Part shown: positions 55,796 to 64,000 of the stretch, piece by piece
How the letters are laid out: the number at the start of each line of letters is the position of its first letter
Numbering within the stretch: position 1 is the stretch's first letter
DNA from: Hydrococcus rivularis NIES-593
GTDB taxonomy: Bacteria; Cyanobacteriota; Cyanobacteriia; Cyanobacteriales; Microcystaceae
Assembly: GCF_001904635.1 (NCBI RefSeq)
Contig: NZ_MRCB01000006.1
Location: 1 to 64,000, forward strand
Length of the DNA: 64,000 bases
Direction: 5' to 3'
Program-made: the position numbers and the translations under genes
Notes under the pieces: model-generated
The model's input: the letters and a program-made list of their open reading frames with translations, nothing else
What the model was told of the DNA's origin: nothing
The model's database searches: none

Positions 55796-56032
55796 ATGGT
55801 TGAACTAACAACAGAAATTTCAACAAAAGAAGCCATTGAGGAGTTAAAAACCCAAATCAAACGCCTCAATACCCAAGCAGGTCAAATGAAAATGGATCTG
55901 CACGATCTGGCAGAAGGATTACCAACTGATTTTGAAAAACTGCCAGAAGAAGCTGCTAAAACCTATGAGGTTTATAAGCAGTTAGACGCGCTAAAAAAAC
56001 AACTGAAAGACTGGGAGAAAAAAATCAAATGA
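55796..56032 (+). CDS. CCE_0567-family metalloprotein
   Basis: 78 residues, almost wholly helical: IEELKTQIKRLNTQAGQMKM, DLHDLAEGLPTDFEKLPEEA, YEVYKQLDALKKQLKDWEKK. It matches the small nif-cluster family (DUF683/CCE_0567) whose helices dimerise and bind metal. Exact role unknown. It overlaps nifW by four bases (ATGA), so the two are coupled. Confidence 0.93.
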   Translation: MVELTTEISTKEAIEELKTQIKRLNTQAGQMKMDLHDLAEGLPTDFEKLPEEAAKTYEVYKQLDALKKQLKDWEKKIK

Positions 56033-56376
56033 CACTTACAACTGCTACCAAAAGAACCTTGGCAGAATTCAGAAAACTGACAGATGCAGAAGATTACTTA
56101 CAGTTTTTTAACCTTCCCTATAGACAAGATTTTGTCAATGTTAATCGACTGCATATCCTCAAACAATTTGCCCTTTTAATTGCCAAGATTGATGAAGTTT
56201 TTCCCAATGTCAGTGAAGAGGAAAGATTAGAAAAATATCGCTTGGCACTGACAGAAGCTTATGAACTTTTCCAAACAGCTAGTCCGCTAGAAACTAAACT
56301 GTTCAAAGTCTTCAACGAAACACCAAAAAACTTTGTTTCCCTCGAATCGCTGGCTAAAAAGGCAGGAGTAATATAA
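56029..56376 (+). CDS. nifW: Nitrogenase-stabilising protein NifW
   Basis: 115 residues: EFRKLTDAEDYLQFFNLPYR, QDFVNVNRLHILKQFALLIA and SPLETKLFKVF match NifW. NifW binds an immature MoFe protein and is linked to P-cluster maturation and oxygen protection. It overlaps the upstream gene by four bases, and hesA starts directly after the stop. Confidence 0.96.
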   Translation: MTLTTATKRTLAEFRKLTDAEDYLQFFNLPYRQDFVNVNRLHILKQFALLIAKIDEVFPNVSEEERLEKYRLALTEAYELFQTASPLETKLFKVFNETPKNFVSLESLAKKAGVI

Positions 56377-57192
56377 ATGGTACTGACACCACAGGAATTA
56401 GAACGCTACAGCCGACAAATCATGCTTCCTGGTTTTGGCGAGGAAGGACAAACAGCCCTGAAAAACTCAACTGCCTTAGTTACTGGTGTAGGCGGATTGG
56501 GTGGAACGGTTGCCTTGTATTTGGCGGTAGCGGGGATTGGCAAACTAATCCTCGTTCGCGGGGGAGAAGTCCGTCTCGACGACATGAATCGCCAGATTCT
56601 CATGACCGATGACTGGGTTGGCAAGCCTAGAGTTCATAAAGCTAAGGAGACTCTAGCCAAAATTAACCCTCATATCGAGATCGAAGCGATTCCCGAATAC
56701 GTTACCTCCCAGAACGTCGATTCCTTGGTGAAGCAAGCTGATATCGCGATCGACTGTGCCTTTAATTTCGAGGAACGGGATTTGCTAAACGATGCTTGCG
56801 TGCGTTGGAATAAGCCGATGGTAGAAACTGCTATGAATGGCATGGAAGCCTATTTGACCACGATTATTCCTGGCAAAACTCCCTGTCTCTCTTGTATCTT
56901 TCCCGAAAAACCCCAATGGGATCGCTGGGGTTTTGGTGTCCTCGGCGCTGTTAGCGGAACTCTTGCTTGTCTGGCGGCTTTAGAAGCCATCAAATTAATT
57001 ACCGGACTAGACAAGCCTCTTTTAGGTCAATTATTGACAATGGATTTAAGTCGTTTGGAATTTGCCAAACGCCGTCCCTACCACGATCCCGATTGTCCAG
57101 TTTGCGGCAGTAGAACGAAACAAGGGATTGCAGAAGCGATCGCGTTCTTGGAAATAACAAAAGAAGAGGACCTGGCAAGCATGAGGTATTAA
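56377..57192 (+). CDS. hesA: HesA, ThiF/MoeB-like adenylyltransferase
   Basis: 271 residues. E1-like fold with ERYSRQIMLPGFGEEGQ, nucleotide loop GVGGLGGTVALYLAVAG, Arg/Asp residues RLDDMNRQILM, and zinc Cys pairs CLSC and CPVC. HesA activates a C-terminal carboxylate or carries sulfur in the nif Fe-S pathway; the direct substrate is not known. It stands right after nifW and before hesB, the classic hesAB pair. Confidence 0.95.
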   Translation: MVLTPQELERYSRQIMLPGFGEEGQTALKNSTALVTGVGGLGGTVALYLAVAGIGKLILVRGGEVRLDDMNRQILMTDDWVGKPRVHKAKETLAKINPHIEIEAIPEYVTSQNVDSLVKQADIAIDCAFNFEERDLLNDACVRWNKPMVETAMNGMEAYLTTIIPGKTPCLSCIFPEKPQWDRWGFGVLGAVSGTLACLAALEAIKLITGLDKPLLGQLLTMDLSRLEFAKRRPYHDPDCPVCGSRTKQGIAEAIAFLEITKEEDLASMRY

Positions 57193-57249
57193 ATTTTTTC
57201 CTCCTACTAACCACCAACTACTAACCACTAACAAAAAAAGGAGATTTCG
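57193..57249. repeat. Short tandem repeat spacer (hesA-hesB)
   Basis: ACTAACCACCAACTACTAACC units end next to AAAAAAAGGAG, the hesB ribosome binding site. Confidence 0.5.
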
Positions 57250-57615
57250 ATGACAATTATCCTCACAGAAAAAGCTGCATTTCGCCTTCGGACTTTTATC
57301 AAAGGAAGTGCATCAGCCACGTCTGAAACGGGCATACGAGTAGGCGTAAAAGATGGCGGATGTAGCGGTTACGAATATGCTTTAGATATTGCAGACAAAC
57401 CCAATCCCGATGACTTGGTATTTAAACAAGACAATATACCAATTTATATCGACCCAAAAAGTGAGCCACTTGTTAAGGGTGTTGTCATTGATTTTGTCGA
57501 AAGTTTAACTCAAAGCGGCTTCCAATTTATTAATCCCAATGCAACAGATACTTGTGGCTGCGGCAAGTCATTTTCAGTCGGCGATTGTACCCCTGATGCA
57601 ATTCCTTGTAGCTAG
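57250..57615 (+). CDS. hesB: HesB/IscA-type Fe-S protein
   Basis: 121 residues: ILTEKAAFRLRTFIKG, GVKDGGCSGYEYALDI (first Cys) and DTCGCGKSFSV (CGC pair), the A-type carrier fold. A further tail with two Cys (GDCTPDAIPCS) is typical of nif-linked HesB. It accepts clusters from NifU and passes them to targets. AAGGAG lies upstream. Confidence 0.95.
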   Translation: MTIILTEKAAFRLRTFIKGSASATSETGIRVGVKDGGCSGYEYALDIADKPNPDDLVFKQDNIPIYIDPKSEPLVKGVVIDFVESLTQSGFQFINPNATDTCGCGKSFSVGDCTPDAIPCS

Positions 57616-57648
57616 AGAAATTTATCAAGTCGCGATCGAACATCTAAG

Positions 57649-57672
57649 GTAGTGCGAGCAAGATGCTCGCAC
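57649..57672. repeat. Hairpin repeat, single unit (hesB-fdxH)
   Basis: GTAGTGCGAGCAAGATGCTC then GCAC: one hairpin GCGAGCA/TGCTCGC of the doublet family. Confidence 0.8.
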
Positions 57673-57738
57673 GAAGGAAATAAAGGAAATATGAGCTGCG
57701 ATCGCATTAAATTTATCCCTATTGAGGAGAACAAAAAA

Positions 57739-58053
57739 ATGACTACAACTTACAAAGTTCGCTTGATTAAAGGTAGAAAAAAACAGCCTCCAGAAATGGA
57801 CGTAACGATTGATGTGGCAGAAGATACTTATATCTTTGATGCAGCAGAAGAAAATGGCATAGATTTACCTTCTTCTTGTCGTTCTGGTTCTTGTTCTAGT
57901 TGCATTGGCAGAATTGAAGAAGGAGAAGTCAATCAAGACGATCAAGTTTTCTTGGATGATGACCAACTAGCGAAGAAATTTGTTCTTTTATGTGTAGCTT
58001 ATCCTCGTTCTGATTGCACGATTAGAACTCATCAGGAAGCTTATTTAGTCTAA
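57739..58053 (+). CDS. fdxH: [2Fe-2S] ferredoxin FdxH
   Basis: 104 residues from ATG 57739 with TTGAGGAGA upstream. Plant-type cluster loop CRSGSCSSC followed by IGRIEEG and [11 protein letters not shown]. The Lys/Arg residues in the N-terminal region ([19 protein letters not shown]) fit the nif-specific FdxH, direct electron donor to NifH. Present in the heterocyst and non-heterocyst nif clusters in this same place after hesAB. Confidence 0.95.
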   Translation: MTTTYKVRLIKGRKKQPPEMDVTIDVAEDTYIFDAAEENGIDLPSSCRSGSCSSCIGRIEEGEVNQDDQVFLDDDQLAKKFVLLCVAYPRSDCTIRTHQEAYLV

Positions 58054-58096
58054 GATATCCAGTTTTACTTCTAAGTGGCAAAATAGCTTAGATAAA

Positions 58097-58150
58097 AGTG
58101 GGCATTATTTTTTATCTTTACCCTCTTATTCATCGCTAATAGTGCCCACT
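58097..58150. terminator. Hairpin after fdxH
   Basis: AGTGGGCATTATT (58097-58109) and AATAGTGCCCACT (58138-58150) pair with one mismatch. The 28-base loop is T-rich. A second small dyad (GACCCTCAA/TTGAGAGTC) follows at 58165-58185. This is a likely transcript end or processing point within the nif tail. Confidence 0.5.
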
Positions 58151-58277
58151 CTAATTTCAATTTGAGACCCTCAAAAATTGAGAGTCCGAGCATCGGATTT
58201 CAAAATAAAAAATAGCTTTGGATCAAAGTTTGGTGTTTATCCCACAGTAACTCAACCCATGAGGAGATGTTGCAGTC

Positions 58278-58634
58278 GTGATTAAACCAGAATATCTTGC
58301 TCAAGAATATGTATCGCTAGTCAAGAATTATTATCCGATGACTGGGGAGTTATTAGAGTATTGCTATGTCAAAATTCTTGAGTGCTATCTGGAAAGATCG
58401 GGGAAGCGTTTTTATTACGTTGGCGTTTATTATCCCGAAGGAATGTTAGCTGTCATTCAAGAGCAACAAGATGTTTTAAAAGATATTGCCGAAAATATGG
58501 GATTAGTTGCAGTAGTTTGTATCAATGCAACTCGATTGGTACGCGATCCAGTTTCAAATCTAAAACAAGAAAATCCTCGTCTTTGGCTGGAGTTATATTG
58601 GGTCGCAGCACACAGACATTGGGAAAATTATTGA
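58278..58634 (+). CDS. Hypothetical nif-cluster protein
   Basis: 118 residues from a GTG start; GAGGAGA lies about 15 bases upstream. KPEYLAQEYVSLVKNYYPMT, LLEYCYVKILECYLERSGKR, FYYVGVYYPEGMLAVIQEQQ, RLWLELYWVAAHRHWENY. Rich in Tyr and Trp, no membrane segment. I do not recognise the family. Followed ten bases later by a small membrane protein gene and then feoA. Confidence 0.75.
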   Translation: MIKPEYLAQEYVSLVKNYYPMTGELLEYCYVKILECYLERSGKRFYYVGVYYPEGMLAVIQEQQDVLKDIAENMGLVAVVCINATRLVRDPVSNLKQENPRLWLELYWVAAHRHWENY

Positions 58635-58644
58635 GGCAATTGCG

Positions 58645-58860
58645 ATGTTTATCTCTTATATATTCCTATCATTCATCTGTCTGGTTTCGGCTTGGATCTT
58701 CTTTAACGATCGCGATCCTATTCATAGTCTAGCTGCTATTTTTACTGGTTTACTGACTTTAGTATGGCTGTTTATTCTCACGCCACTGTTACTCAAACTT
58801 CCCCTCGTCATTGCTTCGGTCTTTGTATTTCACTCCATAGAAATAGCTTCTAAAAACTAA
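58645..58860 (+). CDS. Small membrane protein, 71 residues
   Basis: Two hydrophobic segments (about 1-20, MFISYIFLSFICLVSAWIFF, and about 30-60, containing GLLTLVWLFILTPLLLKLPL) joined by a polar NDRDPIHS. It starts ten bases after the previous gene and ends 19 bases before feoA, which supports a real cotranscribed gene. Family and function not recognised; the neighbourhood suggests a membrane partner of iron transport or nitrogenase, an inference only. Confidence 0.65.
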   Translation: MFISYIFLSFICLVSAWIFFNDRDPIHSLAAIFTGLLTLVWLFILTPLLLKLPLVIASVFVFHSIEIASKN

Positions 58861-58879
58861 GCAAAGGAAGATTATATCT

Positions 58880-59128
58880 ATGTTTACCCAAGGCTTTTCG
58901 GTTTGTTTTTCTTCGTTAGCTTTACTAAAAAATAAAGAAAAAGGAGTTGTCAGTTGCTTGAGAAACAAGGATCGAGAAATTATCCGGAAAATTCAAGCAA
59001 TGGGAATTACTCCCGGACAACAAGTTTTTGTGGAAAAAGTATTTCCAGATTTCATTATTAAAATCGGAAAAAATAAAATAAAACTAGATTCAGAAATAGT
59101 GCGATCGATTTATGTTAGAGTCACTTAA
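58880..59128 (+). CDS. feoA: FeoA-domain protein
   Basis: 82 residues: GVVSCLRNKDREIIRKIQAM, GITPGQQVFVEKVFPDFIIK, LDSEIVRSIYVRVT. The SH3-like FeoA domain with the GI.PG motif is at about 20-80. FeoA supports the FeoB ferrous iron transporter; feoB is not in this window. Its place in the nif cluster suggests iron supply to nitrogenase. Confidence 0.88.
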   Translation: MFTQGFSVCFSSLALLKNKEKGVVSCLRNKDREIIRKIQAMGITPGQQVFVEKVFPDFIIKIGKNKIKLDSEIVRSIYVRVT

Positions 59129-59208
59129 AAGTAATTGAATAATAACAAATCGATCGCTCTCATTTTTGTGAAAAGAAATGAATCACTCAATTTACAGGAG
59201 AACATCTA

Positions 59209-59502
59209 ATGGCAACACTAACTGGTACAACCCTCGGAGGACTTACCTGGGAACCGAATTTCGTTCAAGAAATCGACCAACACAAATGTATTGGCTGTGG
59301 CAGATGCTTTAAAGTTTGCGGTCGCAATGTACTCGCTCTGAGGGCAATGAACGATGAAGGTGAATTTGTAGAAGATGAAGATGATGATGAAATCGAACGC
59401 AAGGTAATGACAATTGCTAATCCTCAATACTGTGTAGGCTGTCAGGCTTGTTCGAGAATTTGTCCGAAAAATTGCTACACACACGCTGCTTTAGCAGTCT
59501 AA
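59209..59502 (+). CDS. fdxB: Nif-specific ferredoxin III FdxB
   Basis: 97 residues. Two 4Fe-4S motifs: [14 protein letters not shown] and [14 protein letters not shown], separated by an acidic [14 protein letters not shown] insert, and N-terminal [13 protein letters not shown]. This matches the ferredoxin III of nif clusters. AGGAGAAC lies before the ATG. Last nif gene in the window; 154 bases later cysK begins. Confidence 0.95.
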   Translation: MATLTGTTLGGLTWEPNFVQEIDQHKCIGCGRCFKVCGRNVLALRAMNDEGEFVEDEDDDEIERKVMTIANPQYCVGCQACSRICPKNCYTHAALAV

Positions 59503-59656
59503 AATTTAGATCTTAAGAGCTATTAGCTTTTAAAATAAAGGAATAGCAGAATTTGAGAAAGCGTCAGCGATCGCGTTTTGGTACATACTTAAAAAAGCTG
59601 GCTGCTTGCCGCAAACTAGCAAAATTTGTTATTGTGTCGAATAACGTCGGAAAACT

Positions 59657-60622
59657 ATGCGCGTTGCTCAGAATATTACAGAACTCATTGGTCGGACACC
59701 TCTGGTTCGATTAAATCGCATTCCCCAGGCGGAAGGTTGCGTCGCTCAAATCCTGGTCAAACTAGAGAGCATGAATCCCGCTGCCTCAGTTAAAGATCGG
59801 ATTGGCGTGCATATGATTAACAGCGCCGAACGAGAAGGATTAATTTCTCCTGGTAAAACCATTCTCGTCGAACCCACTTCAGGCAATACGGGAATTGCGC
59901 TGGCTATGGCAGCGGCGGCCAAAGGTTATAAATTAATCTTGACCATGCCAGAGACCATGAGTTTAGAGCGACGGGCAATGCTAAAAGCTTATGGCGCGAA
60001 ATTGGAACTAACTCCGGGCAATAAGGGAATGAGCGGCGCGATCGCGCGAGCGAACGAACTCTTAGAAACCATTCCCAATGCCTATATGCTCCAACAGTTT
60101 AACAATCCTTCTAACCCAGAAATTCATCGATTGACAACGGCAGAGGAAATTTGGGAAGATACTGATGGTAAGGTGGATGCTCTCGTCGCTGGCGTAGGAA
60201 CGGGAGGCACGATTACCGGAGTTAGTGAAGTTATCAAACAGAGAAAGCCAGAGTTTAAAGCGATCGCAGTCGAACCAGCCAACAGCCCCGTTCTCTCTGG
60301 CGGCAATCCCGGCCCTCACAAAATTCAAGGCATCGGCGCGGGTTTTGTGCCTCAAGTCCTTAAAGTCGATCTGATCGATGAAGTAATAACCGTAACCGAT
60401 GAAGACGCGATCGCCTATAGTCGTCGCATGGCAAAAGAAGAAGGTCTGCTATCTGGAATTTCTAGCGGGGCTGCCCTTTGTGCCGCTATCCAAGTAGCCA
60501 AGCGTCCAGAAAATAAGGGAAAGCTTATCGTCATGATTCAGCCCAGCTTTGGCGAACGCTATCTCAGTACGGTGCTGTTCCAAAACTTAGATGAAGGAGA
60601 GAGAGAGCCAGTACTTGCTTAA
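59657..60622 (+). CDS. cysK: Cysteine synthase A
   Basis: 321 residues of the PLP type II fold: [17 protein letters not shown], the PLP lysine [15 protein letters not shown], phosphate/substrate loop [15 protein letters not shown], and [15 protein letters not shown]. It joins O-acetylserine with sulfide to make cysteine. It stands directly after the nif genes and complements the nif-linked serine acetyltransferase, so local cysteine supply for Fe-S assembly is a plausible reason. Confidence 0.97.
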   Translation: MRVAQNITELIGRTPLVRLNRIPQAEGCVAQILVKLESMNPAASVKDRIGVHMINSAEREGLISPGKTILVEPTSGNTGIALAMAAAAKGYKLILTMPETMSLERRAMLKAYGAKLELTPGNKGMSGAIARANELLETIPNAYMLQQFNNPSNPEIHRLTTAEEIWEDTDGKVDALVAGVGTGGTITGVSEVIKQRKPEFKAIAVEPANSPVLSGGNPGPHKIQGIGAGFVPQVLKVDLIDEVITVTDEDAIAYSRRMAKEEGLLSGISSGAALCAAIQVAKRPENKGKLIVMIQPSFGERYLSTVLFQNLDEGEREPVLA

Positions 60623-60718
60623 TGTTCACAATTCAGGAGTCTAGGAGTCAAGATTCTATCATTTGTCCCTTGTCTTCTGTATCTCTCTGTGCGACTTCTT
60701 TGATAACTTCTGTAGACG

Positions 60719-61765
60719 ATGAAATTAAGTGAAATTGTTGCAAAGTTAGGTAAGTTAGCAGCATCGGATAGCCTTACTTCTAACCCAGGTTGCGATCCCG
60801 ACATTACAGGAGTTGCCCCAGTTGAAGAAGCTGCTGCAGGAACGCTGAGCTATATTGAGGGAGCGAAATTTGCTGCTATGGTAGCGAAAACGGCGGCTAG
60901 TGCCTTAATTTTGCCCCTCGAACCCGCGCTACAGACGCAAGCAAGCGATCGCGACATTGCTTGGATTGCCACTGCCGAACCCAGGTTAGCGTTTGCTCAT
61001 GCGATTAAACTTTTTTACCATCCCTTCCAACCGTCGCCCAGAACTCATCCGACTGCGGTTGTTTCCCCTGGCGCAACCATTGGTAAGGATGTTTACATTG
61101 GCGCTTACGTTGTCATTCATGCAGGTGTAAAAATCGGCGATCGCGCCTGCATTCATCCCAATGTCGTCATTTATCCAGACGTGACAATTGGCGATCGCAC
61201 TGTCTTACACGCTAACTGCACCATCCACGAACGCACCCAGATTGGTACGGATTGCGTCATTCACAGCGGTGCGGTCATCGGTGCGGAAGGCTTTGGCTTT
61301 GTTCCCACGCCCCAAGGCTGGTTCAAAATGGAACAGTCCGGTTGTACGATCCTCGAAGATGGCGTAGAAGTCGGCTGCAACAGCACCATCGATCGCCCTG
61401 CGGTAGGAGAAACCCGCATCGGACGCAATACTAAGTTAGATAACCTAGTCCATATCGCCCATGGCTGTCGAGTCGGGCAAAATTGCGCCTTTGCCGCCCA
61501 AGTAGGCTTAGCAGGGGGCGTGCAAGTCGGCGATCGCGTTATTCTAGCAGGTCAAGTCGGCGTTGCCAATCAGGTAAAAATCGGAGACGGCGCGATCGCA
61601 ACTGCCCAAAGCGGCATTCACAATGATATCCAACCGGGCGAAATTGTCTCTAGCAGTCCCGCCGTTCCCAACAAATTATATTTAAAAGTTTCCGCCATTT
61701 ATAAGCGTCTTCCCGAAATGTATCAAACCCTAAAACGCCTTCAGAAGAAATTGGGCGATGACTAA
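60719..61765 (+). CDS. lpxD: UDP-3-O-acylglucosamine N-acyltransferase
   Basis: 348 residues. N-terminal LpxD domain (ITGVAPVEEAAAGTLSYIEG, PRLAFAHAIKLFYHP) then left-handed beta-helix hexapeptides (HPTAVVSPGATIGKDVYIGA) and the conserved GAEGFGFVPT plus catalytic His in LDNLVHIAHGCRVGQN. It adds the second acyl chain in lipid A synthesis. Relevant to the outer membrane, like the OstA/DUF3769 gene. Confidence 0.97.
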   Translation: MKLSEIVAKLGKLAASDSLTSNPGCDPDITGVAPVEEAAAGTLSYIEGAKFAAMVAKTAASALILPLEPALQTQASDRDIAWIATAEPRLAFAHAIKLFYHPFQPSPRTHPTAVVSPGATIGKDVYIGAYVVIHAGVKIGDRACIHPNVVIYPDVTIGDRTVLHANCTIHERTQIGTDCVIHSGAVIGAEGFGFVPTPQGWFKMEQSGCTILEDGVEVGCNSTIDRPAVGETRIGRNTKLDNLVHIAHGCRVGQNCAFAAQVGLAGGVQVGDRVILAGQVGVANQVKIGDGAIATAQSGIHNDIQPGEIVSSSPAVPNKLYLKVSAIYKRLPEMYQTLKRLQKKLGDD

Positions 61766-61794
61766 TACCATTTTGGATTTTGTAAGCCAAACTA

Positions 61795-62742
61795 TTAATA
61801 CACTGTTTGAATCCATTCCCATTGTTGCGTCAATCCTTCAATTAAGGAGACTTTAGGATACCATCCTAAAAGCGTTTTTGCCTTGGAAATATCTGCTCCA
61901 GTATGACGGGCATCTCCTCTAGCCATCTCCAAATAGTTTCTTTGAATCGGAATTGCTGCGATCGCTTCAATTTTATCCAACACATCGGTCAATACAACTC
62001 TACTGCCGCCGCCAATATTAAAAGCTTCGCCAATAGCCTCCGGAACGGTTGCTGCCGCTAAATTCGCTTCTACTACATCGCTGACAAAGGTGAAATCTCG
62101 CGTTTGTTGTCCGTCTCCATATATCGGAATTGGCGCACCTACCATTGCTGCTTTAAAAAATTTATGAAATGCCATATCAGGACGTTGGCGAGGTCCGTAG
62201 ACGCTAAAGTAGCGAAGGGCTGTCACTGGAACTTGAAAATTTCGGTAGTATAAAAAACATAAATATTCTGCTGCCAATTTAGTAATGCCATAGGGGGAAG
62301 TAGGCTGAGGACAAATTGATTCTGGAGTCGGCAGAGTTTCTGCATTCCCGTAGATCGACGAGCTAGAGGCAAATACCAGTCGCTTGAGGGATTTGGACTC
62401 TTTGGCAGCTTCTAAAATAATTTGAGTAGCGTTAATGTTGCGTTCTGTATAGTGACGGAAACTTTCGCCCCAGCTTGCCCGTACTCCAGCCTGAGCTGCC
62501 TGATGATAGAGGGTTTCTGCATTCGCCAACAGGTCTTGCCAATTCAACTCATGAATCGACCCTTCTATTAACTCAAAAGAAGAGTAACTCTCAAGAGATG
62601 AAACATTTCTACGCTTAAAGCTAGGCTCGTAGTAATCATTAAATTCATCAATACCGATTACTCTCTCCCCTTGTTTGAGTAACGCTTCAGCTAGGTGCGA
62701 GCCGATAAAACCTGCGACTCCAGTTACTATTGAAGTTGTCAT
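61795..62742 (-). CDS. NAD-dependent sugar-nucleotide epimerase
   Basis: 315 residues of the extended SDR family: TGVAGFIGSHLAEALLKQGE (nucleotide loop), active-site ASSSSIYGN and YGITKLAAEYLCFLY (Tyr-x3-Lys), and RYFSVYGPRQRPDMAFHKFF. Closest in pattern to UDP-glucuronate or UDP-glucose 4-epimerase-type enzymes that feed polysaccharide synthesis. It converges with lpxD and diverges from the glycosyltransferase gene, suggesting an envelope polysaccharide locus. Confidence 0.92.
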   Translation of the reverse strand: MTTSIVTGVAGFIGSHLAEALLKQGERVIGIDEFNDYYEPSFKRRNVSSLESYSSFELIEGSIHELNWQDLLANAETLYHQAAQAGVRASWGESFRHYTERNINATQIILEAAKESKSLKRLVFASSSSIYGNAETLPTPESICPQPTSPYGITKLAAEYLCFLYYRNFQVPVTALRYFSVYGPRQRPDMAFHKFFKAAMVGAPIPIYGDGQQTRDFTFVSDVVEANLAAATVPEAIGEAFNIGGGSRVVLTDVLDKIEAIAAIPIQRNYLEMARGDARHTGADISKAKTLLGWYPKVSLIEGLTQQWEWIQTVY

Positions 62743-63088
62743 AAGGCTAAAAAAGATAAATAAAAACTTTAACTCACTCTACCTAATTTCTGGGTACAAT
62801 TGGCTGTAAATGCTTGCCGATTGGATGCTAACGATCGCGATCGCAAGAGTTTTAGATTTCTCACATTCCAACCAAAATTCAGAATTTTTCAAGAATCTAA
62901 AGCTTTTTTCTGGTGGCGATCTGATAGACGACGCGCAGCCTAAATTTCTACCTCGACAGACTGATGTGTTTTTTGGTAAAGTAGTAAAAATATAACCAAC
63001 TGCAAAAATTTTAAGCGAGCAGCACAATTTATAGAACGTAAATACCGATGGTTGGTGACACTAATTATTCGGGTCGAGCGACTAAGAT
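62743..63088. other. Divergent spacer between epimerase and glycosyltransferase
   Basis: 346 bases, AT-rich, with a GCGATCGC-like string (CGATCGCGATCGC) near 62831. It must hold both promoters. No gene, tRNA or repeat recognised. Confidence 0.5.
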
Positions 63089-64000
63089 ATGAAAATTGCC
63101 TTTATTGTTAGTCATTTTCCAGTTCTATCGGAAACGTTTATTTTAAATCAAATTGTCGGCTTACTCGATCGCGGATATGAAGTTGATATTTATGCAGACC
63201 AAATAGGTAACAATTCTAAAATCCATCCAGAGGTAGAAAAATATCGCCTCCTAGAACGAACCTACTATTTGCCTCAAATCCCAAACAATCTCTGGTGGCG
63301 GTTATTTAAAGGAATCGGATTGCTGTTAGCGAACGGCGATAAAGACCCCAGGTTATTTATGCGATCGCTTAATTTTATTAACTATGGCAAGCAAGCTTTC
63401 TCATTATATTTACTCTACACGGCAATCCCTTTACTGAAAAAAACATACGACATCATCCATTGTCAGTTTGGAACGCAGAGCTTTAGAGGGATGGCATTTC
63501 GTGTTATGAACTCTCCCGACAGCAAACTCATTACAGCATTTCGCGGCTACGATCTCTCTGAGATGCTTCAAAGAAAAGGATCTCGCGTTTACGACGAACT
63601 ATTTAAAGAAGGCGATTGTTTTTTACCCAATTGCGACTATTTAAAGCAGCTAGTCCTCAAGCTTGGTTGCAGCGAACAAAAAGTTATCGTGCATCGGTCG
63701 GGAATCGATTGCCGTCGGTTCTTCTTTACCCCGCGCCACTTGCCTCCAGATGGTCGGGTTCGGATTGTCACCATCGGTCGTTTCGTCGAAAAAAAAGGTA
63801 TAGAATATGGCATTCGTGCCTTTGCCAAGATTGCTCAAGCCAATCAAAATATTGAGTACAACATTATTGGCGACGGAGCTTTGCGGCAAAAATTACAGCA
63901 ACTCATTGAGGCACTAAATGTGAGTGAAAAAGTGAAGCTGCTGGGTTGGAAACATCAGGAAGAGTGTATTAAAATTCTGAACGACTCGCACATTCTCATC
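63089..64000 (+). CDS. Glycosyltransferase family 4 protein, cut by the window end
   Basis: 304 codons are present and the frame stays open at the end of the window. Starts MKIAFIVSHFPVLSETFILN, a typical GT4 opening, with DIIHCQFGTQ, RGYDLSEM, VIVHRSGIDCRRF, VTIGRFVEKKGIEYGIRAFA and YNIIGDGALRQKLQQLI. The GRFVEKKG segment and GDG loop bind the nucleotide sugar. It resembles colanic-acid-type retaining transferases that build extracellular or outer-membrane polysaccharide. The final part (donor site Glu) is beyond the window. Confidence 0.93.
   Translation, partial: MKIAFIVSHFPVLSETFILNQIVGLLDRGYEVDIYADQIGNNSKIHPEVEKYRLLERTYYLPQIPNNLWWRLFKGIGLLLANGDKDPRLFMRSLNFINYGKQAFSLYLLYTAIPLLKKTYDIIHCQFGTQSFRGMAFRVMNSPDSKLITAFRGYDLSEMLQRKGSRVYDELFKEGDCFLPNCDYLKQLVLKLGCSEQKVIVHRSGIDCRRFFFTPRHLPPDGRVRIVTIGRFVEKKGIEYGIRAFAKIAQANQNIEYNIIGDGALRQKLQQLIEALNVSEKVKLLGWKHQEECIKILNDSHILI

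Overview
The window is cyanobacterial chromosome. Dense GCGATCGC (HIP1-type) octamers, psbI, the cyanobacterial ribosomal-protein order starting at rplC, and many cyanobacteria-only small families all point there. It carries a complete molybdenum nitrogenase cluster with uninterrupted nifD and nifB/fdxN genes, cysE (nifP) divergent from nifB, fdxN, fdxH, fdxB, hesAB and feoA. This resembles unicellular or otherwise non-heterocystous diazotrophs (Cyanothece-like or Pleurocapsa-like), but the species cannot be fixed from the sequence.

Layout. 0-5.5 kb: two tandem leftward hybrid histidine kinases with near-identical kinase cores but different sensors (c-type-heme DUF3365 versus dCache + PAS); the first has a truncated receiver domain. 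5.8-11.6 kb: small hypotheticals, a DUF192 protein, a secreted Tyr/Arg-rich protein, a TauE/SafE permease, psbI (38 codons) and a large OstA/DUF3769 outer-membrane protein. 12.4-30.1 kb: a long rightward translation cluster: rplC-D-W-B, rpsS, rplV, rpsC, rplP, rpmC, rpsQ, rplN-X-E, rpsH, rplF-R, rpsE, rplO, secY, adk, infA, rpmJ, rpsM-K, rpoA, rplQ, truA, rplM, rpsI, rpmE, prfA. 30.2-32.2 kb: a GDSL hydrolase and a nearly gene-free kilobase holding a decayed 3' fragment of a cytochrome c oxidase subunit III gene.

32.2-38.5 kb is a leftward nif accessory group read from cysE/nifP: Asr1405-type protein, Dps, DUF2949 protein, nifV, nifZ, nifT, a CBS-CP12 fusion, a [2Fe-2S] protein, an ArsC-like nitrogenase-associated protein and a hypothetical. 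38.5-41.9 kb is the divergent nifP/nifB control region, split by about 2.6 kb carrying a DUF6888/DUF6887 pair and a CBS-GGDEF protein. 41.9-59.5 kb is the rightward nif group: nifB, fdxN, nifS, nifU, nifHDK, a Mo-nitrogenase C-terminal-family protein, nifE, nifN, a diverged DUF269 paralogue, nifX, DUF269 protein, CCE_0567-type protein, nifW, hesA, hesB, fdxH, two unknowns, feoA and fdxB. 59.6-64 kb: cysK, lpxD, a sugar-nucleotide epimerase and a glycosyltransferase cut by the window end.

How it works together. NifS/NifU/HesB supply Fe-S clusters. NifB, NifEN, NifX, NifV and the DUF269 proteins make and carry FeMo-co. CysE and CysK supply cysteine, FeoA implies iron supply, FdxH/FdxB/FdxN supply electrons, and Dps may protect against iron-driven oxidative damage. 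The most unusual signals are non-coding: a composite cis-module shared, in mirror orientation, by the nifP and nifB upstream regions; 30-bp direct repeats bracketing the segment between them; an array of four hairpins spaced every 30-31 bases before the ArsC-like gene; and a hairpin-doublet repeat family scattered through the nif spacers.
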